Below are positions 1-11,150 of a stretch of 64,000 nt of DNA, piece after piece (the stretch's first letter is position 1; every line of letters begins with the position of its first letter). Under the pieces are notes generated by a model that was not told where the DNA came from, did no database searches, and saw only the letters and a list, made by a program, of their open reading frames with translations. The translations under genes were made by a program, and so were the position numbers. Origin of the DNA: Silene conica (taxonomy: Eukaryota > Streptophyta > Magnoliopsida > Caryophyllales > Caryophyllaceae); contig CM055313.2 in NCBI GenBank assembly GCA_029255685.2, forward strand, positions 70,224,641-70,288,640, written 5' to 3'.

Positions 1-3000
1 CTTATAGGAGCTCGCTTACTCTTTGGAATCATTTATTAGCTCTTCATATACAATTTTTTGCTTTTGAGATGTCAGTAGGTTAAGTATCTCACAAGCGCCT
101 CTTGATTCTTTTCCTACATAGGTCTGCCACTCCATTACTGTACCTGGCCTAATGGTTTATGGGAGTTTCTACGTTAACAAATTTAGCTTTTTTTTTTCCA
201 CTTAATTTGTATTGTCGTAGTCTCCTCGTGTTTCGATCCTTAGCGGGTTAAGCTTATGCTGCAGGCTTGGAGGTTGCTGTGTGTTTGATGTTAAGATGAG
301 GATATAGAGGGTTTCCGTTGGTTTGGAGGGAGTTTGTTATCTCTTAAAGAAATTTCATTTACAAATCATTAGCTTCTGTGATTTTGTCTTACACATAATT
401 CTCTTGGTTTCTCACTTTATTTAGGTTTCGACGCTATCCAGGTTTCGTGGTTTCCGGCTTTGTGAGAGTTTGTCTATAATTCTAATTTCTTTTTTTCAAT
501 AGTCATGTAGGAGTTCGCTTACTCTTTAAAATTATTTTTTTCTACTATTTTTATCTTACGAGGGAGTGGCTCACTCTGAATGAACGCTTCATTTACAATT
601 TTTTGTTTTTGAGATTTCGGTAGGGTAAGTATCTCACAAGCGCCTCTTGATTCTTTTCCTACATAGGTCTGCCACTCCCTTACTGTAACATGCCTAATGG
701 TTTAAGGGAGTTTCTATGTTAACAACTAAAGAATTATTTTTCCACTTAATTTGTACTGTCATAGTCTCCTCGTGTTTCGATCCTTAGCGGGTTAAGCTTA
801 TGCTGCAGGCTTGGAAGATGCTGACTCCTTGATGTGAAGATAAGGATATAGAGGGTTTCCGTTGGTTTGGAGGTGTTATCTCTTAATGAAATTTCGTTTA
901 CAATCATTGGCTTCTGTGATTCCATCTTATACATAATTCTTTTGGTTTCTCACTTTATTTAGGTTTTGACACTATCCAGGTTTTGTGGTTTCTGGCGTTG
1001 TGAGAGTTTGTCTATTATTCTATTTTCTTTTTTTCAATTGTCTTATAGGAGTTCGCTTACTCTTTGAAATCTTTTCTTTCTACTATTTTCATCTTATAAG
1101 GGACTGGCTCATTCTTAATGAAAACTTCATTTACAATTTTTTCCTTTTGAGATTTCGGTAGGTTAAGTGTGTCACAAGTGCCTCTTGATTCTTTTCCCAC
1201 GTAGGTCTGCCACTCCATTACTGTAACTGGCCAAATGGTTTATGGGAGTTGCTACTATAACAATTTTAGCTTTTTTTTTCCCACTTTGTATTGTCATAGA
1301 CTCCTCGTGTTTCGATCCTTAGCGGGTTAAGCTTATGTTGCAGGCTTGGAGGTTGCTGTCTGTTTGATGAGAAGATAAGGATATAGAGGGTTTCTGTTGG
1401 TTTGGAGGGAGTTTGTTATCTCTTAATGAAATTTCATTTACAATCATTAGCTTCTGTGATTCCATTTTACACATAATTCTCTTGGTTTCTCACTTTATTT
1501 AGGTTTCAACACTATCCAGGTTTCGTGGTTTCTGCTTTTGTGAGAGTTTGTCTATAATTCTAATTTCTTTTTTTCAATAGTCTGATAGCAGTTCGCTTTC
1601 TCTTTGAAATCATTTCTTTCTACTATTTTTATCTTATGAGGGAGTGGTTCACTCTTAATGAACTATTCATTTACAATTTTCTTTTAAGATTTCTGTAGGT
1701 TAAGTATCTCACAAGCGCCTCTTGATACTTTTCCTACATAGGTCTGCCACTCCATTACTGTAACTGGCCTAATGGTTAAAGGAGTTTCTACGTAAACAAC
1801 TGAAGTTATTTTTTTCCACTTAATTTGTATTGCCATAGTCTCCTCGTGTTTCGATCCTTAGCGGGTTAAGCTTATGCTGCAGGCTTGGACGATGCTGTCT
1901 GTTTGATGTGAAGATAAGGATAGAGGGTTTTCGTTGGTTTGGAGAGAGTTTGTGTTCTCTTTATGAAATTTCATTTACAATCGTTATCTTTAGTGATTCC
2001 ATCTTACACATAATTCTGTTGGTTTCTCACTCTATTTAGGTTCCAACACTATCCAGGTTTCGTGGTTTCTGCCTTTGTGAGAGTTTGTCTATAATTCTAA
2101 CTTCTATTTTTCAATAATCTTATAGGAGTTCGCTTACCCTTTGAAATCATTTTTTTTCTACCATTTTATCTTTTGAGGGACTGGCTCACTCTTAATGAAC
2201 TCTTCATCCACAATTTTTTGCTTTTGAGATTTTGGCAAGTTAAGTATCTTACAAGCGCCTCTTGATTCTTTTCCTACATAGGTCTGCCACTCCATTACTG
2301 TATCTGGCCTAATGGGTTATGGGAGTTTCTACGTTAATAACTTGAGTCTTTTTTCCACTTAATTTGTATTGTCGTAGACTCCTAGTGTTTCGATCCTTAG
2401 CGGGTTAAGCTTGTGCTGCAGGCTTGGAGGATGCTGTCTGTTTGATGTGAAGATATGGATATAGAGGGTTTCCGCCGGTTTGGAGGGTGTTTGTTATCTC
2501 TTATTGAAATTTCATTTACAAACATTAGCTTCTGTGATTCCATCTTACACATAATTCTCTTGGTTTCTCACTTTATTTAGGTTTCGACACTATCCAGGTT
2601 TCGTGGTTTCTGCCTTTGTAAGAGTTTGTCTATAATTCTAATTTCTTTTTTTCACTTACTCTATGAAATCATTTATTTCTACTATTTTTATCTTGTGAGG
2701 AAGTGGCTCACTCTTAATGAACTCTTCATGTACAATTTTTTGCTTTTGAGATTTCAGTAGGTTAAGTATCTCACAAGCTCCTCTTGATTCTTTTCCTACA
2801 TAGGTCTGCCACTCCGTTACTGTAACAGGGCTAATGGTTTATGGGAGTTTCTATGTTAACAACTAATGATATTTTTTTCCACACAATTTGTACTGTCATG
2901 GTCTCCTCGTGTTTCGATCCTTAGCGGGTTAAGCTTATGCTGCAGGCTTGGAGGATACTGTCTGTTTGATGTGAAGATAAGGATATAGAGGGTTTCCTTT

Positions 3001-3168
3001 GGTTTGGAGGGAGTTTGTTATCTTTTAATGAAATTTCATTTACAATCATTAGCTTCTTTGATTCCATCTCACATAATTCTCTTGGTTTCTTACTTTATTT
3101 AGGTTTCAACACTATCCAGGTTTCGTGGTTTCTGCCTTTGTGAGAGTTTGTCTATAATTCTAACTTCT
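1..3168. repeat. Tandem array of ~540-bp units (about six copies)
   Basis: Seen directly: the anchor TAGCGGGTTAAGCTT recurs at about 241, 785, 1320, 1859, 2398 and 2922, a spacing of 524-544 bp. A second anchor, GGTCTGCCACTCC, recurs at about 121, 665, 1204, 1740, 2280 and 2803. The window opens inside a unit, so the array continues to the left. Each unit is built from related sub-blocks that share a GGGAGT...CTC(T)TAATGAA...TTCATTTACAA core. Three points per unit look like plant 3' splice sites: T-rich then ACATAG|GT, GCTGCAG|GC and TTTATTTAG|GT. No ORF longer than about 62 aa crosses it. It is T-rich on this strand. Function unknown; satellite DNA, an intronic array or a non-coding transcript are all possible. 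Confidence 0.9.
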
Positions 3169-5196
3169 GTTTAATTATGTTTAGGAGTAATGACAGTTTA
3201 TCCCTAACCATCGTGTTTTTGATTTTTTTTAAAAAAATAGGTATGCCAATTCCATTACAATACGAAGGTCACGTGATATACTAGAGTTTGTATATTTCTT
3301 TTAAAAGCTATTGGTTTTTGAGATTTTTATAGATTAATATATGCCGCACATGTCTTTTGGTTTTTTCGTCTTGTTTAGGTCTTGTCACTTTATCACAGGA
3401 TGTGGCCACACGATTTATGGGCCATGGAGTTAAGGTTGTGGTGCTTGCCATGGGTTTTTGGAGGGAGCGTGGCTCGTTCTTAGATTATTTTAGTTAGGCG
3501 TCTCCCTCATCTATTTCTTTCATTCCTGATCTTTATTTAGGTTTTTCGCCCGATTACATCAGCAGCCAGGCCTTGTGGTTTGCACATTGAAATCGCTGGT
3601 GGAGCATGTGGTAGGTTTACCCTGATCTTTTTTATGTCTTCCTTGTTACTATCTTGGACTTGATTCTTTGTAAGTGTGTTTGGAGTTTTGTAATTGATGT
3701 TTCTCATTTTTGAACAACCAGTGTTTATGGGCTTCAATGAGAGTGCCTCCCATGTAGTACGTTGGAGGTTGTTCTACCTCCATGTCTGTCTTTCAATATG
3801 GAGGTTGTGGATGTGTATGTTTTGTTTGATCAGTCTTGCGATAAATTAGTGTCAAAGATTACTACTCCTGGAGTTTTACAGAATCACATGTGCATTGGTG
3901 AGGTAAACTGAAGGGTATGGTTTCTGAATCCTCATAGCTTGGTGATAATAGTTCCACATGATCCTGTTTTTGTGGAACCCTATGGAGACTTTGGATTTGT
4001 TTTCGTTTCTCGTGGACAAAGATGGGCTCACAGAAATAATGGGCTAGCGGTTGCAATCTTTTTGAAGGTCAAGTAGTCGACCCTTCTTTATTTGTCATCT
4101 TTATCAATTGACTTCCGTTTTTGGCAACCTATATAGTTGACAAGGAGAATCATACAGATTGCGTCTGATGCCTGGGCATGTATATTGATGCTGGTATGAT
4201 TCAGCATCGGGGTATGTTGTTATGACATAAGCTTTTCTTCGTCCAGACATCTTGCAATTTTGGTTTGGCATGACCCCTTGGTCTTTCAGTTTTCTCCTTC
4301 TGCTTCAGGCTACCATGAGTATTGGTCGTGACTCGTGGCTGGATGTTATGCTTTGATCCTAAACAAAGGTGAAATCCGCTTGGGGAACTAATCTTACCTG
4401 ACTTGTCATTGAGTTTACTATGGATTCAGCATTATGGTACTTTGGGAACTTGTGATGTTTTTAGGGAGTAGCATCTTAAGTACTGCTAGGACACTGTGGG
4501 GTTGTATCATGATGTTTGGCTCAATTGAGGGTTTTTGTGGCCACTGCCCACTAGACTTAAATAATCAGGTTGTTTCTGGATAATCACTTCCCCAATTTTT
4601 CTCTTTATCCTCAAGACATGGTTGCTTCATTGTCCCCTGAAATAATGTTGATCTTTTGCTTCACGAATTTGCTCAATCTATTGTGCGCGTACAAGGGTTT
4701 GGAAGCTTCATGAATATAATAACATACTCATCTTATCTTAGTATTTTATGTACTTAATATTAGTCTTATATATACCAGTTTTCTTCCCTGAAGTGAATTG
4801 GGGTTTTACTCCGTAGGTGGAACTTCGTGGTACAAGGTCAACAAGAGAACTAAGCTAACCATCCCCTAGTTTTTCAATTGATCTTGCCTCTATTCTGTAT
4901 GTGGATGCATAATTGCATATATCCCCATTGTTTGCGCGTGACAGCCTTGGAACTTTTGGGTTGTGCTCTTTGAACTTTTGGGATATGAACACTACTTGTA
5001 CTGTAAGCTTTCGCGGCACGCTTTCAACCTTACACTTTCAACTCTCAGTTTGTCTTTCACGAAGTTTAAGGATATAGAATTGTCCATGGGGATGGATCTA
5101 ATCTCAGTATGTCAGAAGGTTTGCATAAATGTTCCTTTCTCAGTTAGACTCACGCAGTAGTATCATTGGAGAACCTGTGCCAGCGTGAGCCAGTCG

Positions 5197-5442
5197 GAGA
5201 GTGGTACTACTTATACTCTTCAGTCTTGTTACGGCATTTAAGGGAATGTATTTAATATCTTCCTTTTGATAGAATTTGATATAGGCTTTTGACATGCGGC
5301 CAGTTAGAGGTATGTCCAATTCATTTGAGTGGACAATCCTCTTTCCTCCAGGTTTGTGCAGAAGATTAATGGCTGTCTAGAGGAATGTGCCTGTTATGAA
5401 CTGGGGTATCGGCATGCATCCAAATAACGTCGTGGATATTCC
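5197..5442. repeat. Dispersed duplicate, copy 1 (partner 7571-7822)
   Basis: About 250 bp starting AGAGTGGTACT, running through ATCTTCCTTTTGATAGAATTT and ending near GGATATT. It matches 7571-7822 in order and content with scattered substitutions and small indels, so a block of the degenerate region was duplicated in direct orientation about 2.4 kb away. Confidence 0.8.
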
Positions 5443-7570
5443 TCCAAGTTTTATAGCCTTCGAACTTTTGGGTTGTTCCCTTCTGCTCCATGTTTTCCCC
5501 TTCCTTATATTGTTACGCTTTTGCGACTTGCTTTCATTCCTCAGTTTGTCTGTCTTTCATGGAGTTCAAGGATATAAACTCGTCCACTGGTCTTAAGGCT
5601 TACTCTTGGGGAGTTTCTTTGTTAACCCAAACCTTCTGTTTCCGCTAAATTTTAATCCTTTCATAGCATGTGTTTCTTGTACTTATTGAGGAACTTTTTT
5701 TGCTACAGGCTCGCAATTCTCAATGTATGTCATTTTAAGGTATAGAGGCCTCTACTAGTTTTAAGGGAGTTTGCATATACAGGTGTTGTACAAGAGTTTG
5801 TTTGATTGCTTAATTTTTTTTGCTGGATTTATTGTTTGTCAACGTGTTCCCCTTAGCGAGTTGAACTTTTGCTGCAGACTTGCAGAATGCCTTATATATG
5901 ATATGAAGTTAAGGATACAATTGAGATTCCCATGCTTTGGAGGGAGTTGTTCACTCAATGAACTTTTCGTCTACAATTTTTTGCTTTTAGTGCCTAATTT
6001 CCTTGATAAAATTTCATATACAATTTTTGGCCTCTGGGAACCATTCTCAAATTTGATTCTTTTCGTTTCAGACTTAATTTAGGTTTTGACACTCTCCGGG
6101 TCTCGTGGTTCCCGCCTTTGTGAGAGTTTGTTTATAATTCCACTTTTTTTGGAATAGTCTTATTTGCTGTTATTTTCTTTTGGTATCGAATTTTAGCTTT
6201 TGCTACAGGGTTGCATCCCCAGTTTCTTTCATGATATTGAGATTTCACTTCTTTTAATGGAGTTTTCTTACTCTTCGAAATCATTTTTTTTTGCTTTTGA
6301 GTGCCTCTGGGAGTCTATTCTCAAATTTGATTATTTTCGTTTCCGGCTGATAGGTTCCGACACTCTCTGGGTCTTGATTTCCGCCTTTGTGAGAGTTTGT
6401 CTATAATTCCACACTTTTTTTTGAATAATCTTATTTGCTGTTATTTTCTTTTTTGTTATCGAATTTAACTTTTGCTGCAGGGTTGCTTCCCCCAGTTTCT
6501 TTCATGATATTGGGATCTCACTTGTTTTAAGGGAGTTTTCTTACTCTTTAAAATCATTTTTTTTTACTATTTTAATCTTGCGAGTATGGTCAGTTAAGCT
6601 TACCTCATCCATCGTCCTTTTGATTTACCTTCCCTTTTTTAAATTTAGGCATGTCCTACCATTATAAAAAAAAAACCAGGTGATCTACAAGAGGTTGTTT
6701 GTTGACTTTATCAGTTTATCTTCCTTCTTTCGTTGAATTAGTTAATTAAAACTTCATTGTATACGAGTCTCTTTCATTAGTGAGTCGACCTTTTGCTGCA
6801 GGCCTGGAGAAAGGCCTGATATAGAGGTTTCCCCTGGTTTAGAGGGAGGTTGCTCACTTTTCTTGAACATTTCATTGTAGGTTAATATATCCCACCCTTG
6901 TCTTTTGATTTTCTAATCTTTTTTAGGTCTGTAACTTCATTAGCGGATGTTACCTGTCCAGGTTAAGGGCATGGGGGTTTCCACTCCATTAATGTATCAA
7001 CCTCCGGGTTTGTAGGAGTCAAACTTCTTTTTCGCATGTATTACATTTTCATAGATTGAGTTTTTCAATCCTTGGCGCGTTAAGCTTATGTTGCAGGCTT
7101 GGAGGATGCTGTCTATTTGATGTGAAGTTTTATTTCTGAATAATCTTATACCTTCTATTTCTTTCCTTAATCGAATTAGGCTTTTGGTACAGGTTTGCTG
7201 CCCTCAGTTCTTTCATGATATAGCGGTCTCACTGGTTTAGGGGGTTTGCTCACTCTTATCAAACAACATATTTAAAGCTGTTAGTTTTTGAGATTCCTGT
7301 AGATTAATACATCCCACACTTGGTTTATAGCCATGAGGTAAACGCATGAGGTTACGGGCATAGAGGTATAGTCTACGTGTTCTCTTTCCTTACCGTGTTG
7401 AGCCTTGCTGGCGGCTTGGAGGGTCGTGAATTCTTGCTTATTGGTGTTTTTAGTTTCTCCGGATTGTTCCATAGTTTGCCTTGTTACTATCGTGGAATAT
7501 TAGAGTTTTGTAGCTCTAGGAAAATGAAATCATCGTTATCATAATTAGATTCAAGCGGAAGAATCGTTGC

Positions 7571-7822
7571 AGAGTGGTACTGCATTTACTCTTCAGTCTT
7601 GTTACGGCAGTCAAGAGAATGTATTTTATATCTTCCTTTTGATAGAATTTGATTTAGGTTTAGACATGTGGCCAGTTAGAGGTATGTCTATTCATTTGTG
7701 TGGATGATCCTCTTTATCTTCAGGTTTGTGCTGAAGATTTATGGATGTCTAGAGGAATGTGCCTCTTATGACTTTTATGACATGAGGTTTCGGCATGCTT
7801 CCAGATAATGTAGCGGATATTT
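7571..7822. repeat. Dispersed duplicate, copy 2 (partner 5197-5442)
   Basis: Direct-orientation partner of 5197-5442. Both copies contain GACATG(C/T)GGCCAGTTAGAGG and GTCTAGAGGAATGTGCCT. Both lie inside the degenerate array and neither has a conserved ORF. Confidence 0.8.
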
Positions 7823-8209
7823 GAATGAATTGTTTCTTCTGTTTCAACTTTGAGGTTCATGGATTTTTTTATGAATCTATTTTTCTAGTGAAATCAGTTA
7901 AGATCGTGTTTTATTCTTCAGAGTCTAATCGTATATGACACCATAGCTTTTGTGTTTCTAGGTTGTGCCGTTCCGCTCCAGGTTTTTCCCTTAGACTCTT
8001 CTATCTGTTTTAATTGTATTTGCTTACACTACGGGAATATTTTGTAAACACTTCTTAGCTTACAAGTGAGGGATTAGTGCATCCTACTCATTATTCTTTT
8101 GATTACTTGTTATGTATGTATGTCACTCCAATACATCAACAGGAGTTTTGTTTGTTGACGTAGACATTCTTTTTCTTCCTTTTTTTCTGCTGGACACTCC
8201 TCGTAGTTA

Positions 8210-8341
8210 AATTCGTTTTGGTTCCTTAGTGATGTGAGCTTTCGCTGTAGGCTTGGAGCATGCAGCATATTTGACAATTCGTTTTGGTTCCTTAGTGATG
8301 TGAGCTTTCGCTGTAGGCTTGGAGCATGCAGCATATTTGAC
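8210..8341. repeat. Perfect 66-bp tandem duplication
   Basis: 8210-8275 and 8276-8341 are identical by eye, each starting AATTCGTTTTGG and ending ATATTTGAC. The identity within an otherwise diverged region implies a recent slippage or unequal-exchange event. The unit contains the GCTGTAGGCTTGGAG anchor of the larger repeat family. Confidence 0.9.
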
Positions 8342-8724
8342 GTGAAGTTAAGGATATAGAGTTTCATCACTTCTTTGAAGAGAGTTTTCACTCTTAGTGA
8401 ACATTTTATTTACTATTTTTATCTTTTGAGATTCCTTGAGGTCTGTATCTCACACGTGATTCTTTCAATTTTCTGATTTTATTTAGGGTTGCCTTGCCTC
8501 TCACCACTCACCAGGCATGGTGGTTTACGGGAGTTTCTTGTTTCAACCAAAATCTTCTTTTTTACGCCAAAATTTTACTCTTTACCACGGTTTTCCTTTG
8601 CTTATTGAGTTAAAATTTTACTACAGGCTTCTACTGGTTTTAAGGAAGTTTGCTTACTCTGGAATAGTATTTTATTTACAGTTTTGATTTTTTTTTCTGT
8701 TCATTTATGTATGCGACTCCATTA

Positions 8725-8772
8725 CAATACAGGTGGTGTAGAAGGGTTGCAATACAGGTGGTGTAGAAGGGT
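8725..8772. repeat. ~24-bp tandem duplication
   Basis: CAATACAGGTGGTGTAGAAG is repeated twice back to back and followed by GGGTT. A short recent duplication within the degenerate array. Confidence 0.8.
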
Positions 8773-9773
8773 TTGTTCATGTCCTAGTCAATTTCTTTTC
8801 CTTCCTTGTTGAGCTTTTGTTGCAGACTTGCAGAATGTCTTGTATTTTATATATATATATGAGATGAAGTTGCTCTCTTTTAATGAACTTTTTTTTACAA
8901 TTTTTTTTGTGATTCCTGTAGACAAGTAGCTCAGAAGCGCCTTTTGACTTTCTTGTTTATTTAGGTCTGTCACTCCATTACTGTATCTGACCTGGTGTAA
9001 AAGGGTTTGTTGATGTCCTAGTAAATTTCTTTTCTTTCCTTGCCGAGTTGAGCTTTTGTTGCAGACTTGGAGAGGTTAAGGATATAATAGAGGTTCCATT
9101 GGTTTGGACAGAATTGCTCGCTTTTATATAACTTTTTTTTACAATTTTTTTGCTTTTGAGATTCCGGTGGGCCAAGTATCTCACAAGCGCCTTTTGACTT
9201 CCTTTTTTATTTAGGTCTGCCACTCCACTACTGTATCCGGCCTCGTCGTTTATGGGAGTTATATTAACTTAAAATTCCATCTTTCACTGCACTGCACTGC
9301 ATTTATCTTGTCATAGTTTACGTGTTTGAATCCTCGGATGGATAAGCTTATGCTGCAGGCTTGGTGGATGCTGTTTATTTGATGTGAAGTCTAAGGATGC
9401 AGAGGTTTCTGTTAATTTGAAGGGAGTTCATTCACTTCTAATGAAGTTTCGTTTACAAATTTAGCTTCTGTGACTCTATCTTACGCAATTCTTTTGATTT
9501 CTGACGTCATTTAGGTTTTGACACTCTGTGGGTCTAGTGGTTTCTGCCTTGGTGGGAGTTTGTTATTATTCCAAACTTTCTTTGTTATAATTCCAAACTT
9601 TGATTTTGAATAATCTTGTACCTTGTATTTCCTTTCTTTGTCGAATTAAGCTTTTGCTTCAGGTTTGCTACCCTCAGTTTGTCTCTTGTGATCTAGGAAT
9701 CTCACTGGTTTAAAGGAGTTTGCTCACTCTTATGGCTTCGTGGTTTATGCTCTGGTTAAATCCTTATAGTTTA

Positions 9774-10507
9774 CTCCCTCCGATTTCCTATGATGTTCCC
9801 TCTTTCCGTTTTGATCTAATTATATGATGTTCCCTCTTTTCTCTTTTGGACAACTTTGTGTAGTCCAAAATCAATTTTATGTGGGGTCATGTAGGGCTGT
9901 AAATGATCGAGTCGGCTCGTAGAGCCCTCGGAATCAGCTCGGTCAAAGCTCGCCTCGAATTCGGTCAAAACTAATTCCGAGCCGATTTCGAGTCGGGGTG
10001 GATCAAATCCGATCCGTTTCCGAGATTAATAGAGCTCGAAATCGGAAGTTCGGTAAGGCTCGTTTGTTCTATTATTTTTAGTTATTTTGTCATTTTGTAA
10101 TTTTTATTGTTCCTAGTAAAAAGTCATTTAAACATTTATAATGATATGTTTCTTATATATGATAAGTATTTTATATTTGCTTTTGTATTAAAATATATTT
10201 ATTTTTATTTTGACTTACAAGTTTAAGAAAGTAAAGAAAAAAATTATTTAACCGAACTCGAATAGAGCTCGAGTTGAGCTCGAGCCTAATCTGAGCTGAT
10301 TCAGAGCTTTGATTTTTTAAGCTCGGATAATTCCGAGCCGATTCCGAGCTCAAGCTCAAACTTCTGAGCCGATTCCAGGGCCACCCGTGCTCGAACTCAA
10401 ATCGGCTCGGTTACACCCCTAGGGTCATGTGTATTGTGTGGTCCAAATTGATTAGCTTATTTCTTGGGTTAAAATCAAAAGGGAATAACACAGAAAATCG
10501 GAGGGAG
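9774..10507. mobile_element. Stowaway-type MITE split by a hAT MITE
   Basis: The left end CTCCCTCCGATTT and the right end AAATCGGAGGGAG are inverted repeats whose similarity runs inward about 40 bp. Each is flanked by TA (9772-9773 and 10508-10509), the Tc1/mariner target duplication. Without the nested insertion at 9892-10421 plus one TSD copy, the element is about 200 bp, normal for Stowaway. No transposase is present. Confidence 0.9.
9892..10421. mobile_element. hAT-type MITE nested in the Stowaway
   Basis: Terminal inverted repeats TAGGGCTGTAA and (reverse complement of the right end) TAGGGGTGTAA are flanked by an exact 8-bp duplication GGGTCATG at 9884-9891 and 10422-10429. An 8-bp TSD with TAGGG termini is diagnostic of hAT. 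The subterminal regions are rich in GAGCTCG/CCGAGC words, as expected for transposase binding sites. It has no coding capacity and is non-autonomous. Confidence 0.92.
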
Positions 10508-10509
10508 TA

Positions 10510-11150
10510 TGTGTTATCTTTCCTTATCAAGTTAAGCTTTTGGTAGAGGTTTGGAGCTTACTGTATGTTTGACAGGAAGGTTGAAGCTGTCAGAGTCTAA
10601 ACTGGTTTGGATGTTTGATTTCTCCTATTGGCTTTGTGATTTGTGATTCCTTGAGGTTATCCCCACTCACAAAGTAAAGTGGTTTTTAGAGGGGGAGTTC
10701 TCTCACTCTTAGAGAACATTTCACTACTATTTTTGGCTTCCCAGATACTGTGTGATGTCAATGTATGATATATCCCACACGCCTTGTGGTTTACGGGAGT
10801 TTCTTGTTTACCTAATTTTTTTTCGTTGCTTTCTCCTTCTATGCATAAATTAAATCCTCTAGTGGCTTATTATTTCAGCTTAGGATCTCAATGCATCCAC
10901 CCTTGTGACTCCTTCATTATTCTCAATCTTTTTTTAGGCTGCTCACTCCGCTATGGCATCCAGGCCTCTTGGTTAAGGGAGTTGCAGTTATTTCATATAA
11001 CAAGGCTTTTTCTTCATCACGACGTCTTGCAATTCTGGTTCTGTTGTGACTGGATGTTGCTGTTTTTGATCCTAGACAGTTTAAATCAGCTTAAGGAATC
11101 TTATTTAACAAATGTGATTATTTATCATGCATGGATCCCTTAATTCCCTA
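10510..11150. repeat. Last degenerate copies of the array
   Basis: After the nested MITEs the sequence returns to array vocabulary (AAGTTAAGCTTTTGGTAGAGGTTTGGAG, GGGAGTTC...CTCTTAGAGAACATTTCA). It fades out near 11150. A 119-codon open frame at 10784-11143 shows no family motif and is treated as chance. Confidence 0.5.

Larger units (their letters stand above)
3169..9771. repeat. Degenerate relatives of the 540-bp repeat
   Basis: The same word set (GCTGCAGGCTTGGAG, GGGAGTTTG...ACTCTTA, TTTAGGT plus short conserved tails) reappears in scrambled, diverged form, for example near 5870, 6790, 7080, 8240, 9050 and 9345. Homogeneity is far lower than in 1-3168. The part from about 3540 to 5160 shares less of this vocabulary and I recognise nothing in it. 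No convincing coding region was found; the longest open stretch is about 100 codons. Confidence 0.65.

Noticed and set aside
3537..11143. Many 60-120-codon open frames in the array region
   Set aside because: None shows a family motif, shared frame between repeat copies, or splice-compatible neighbours. They are expected by chance in T-rich repeats.
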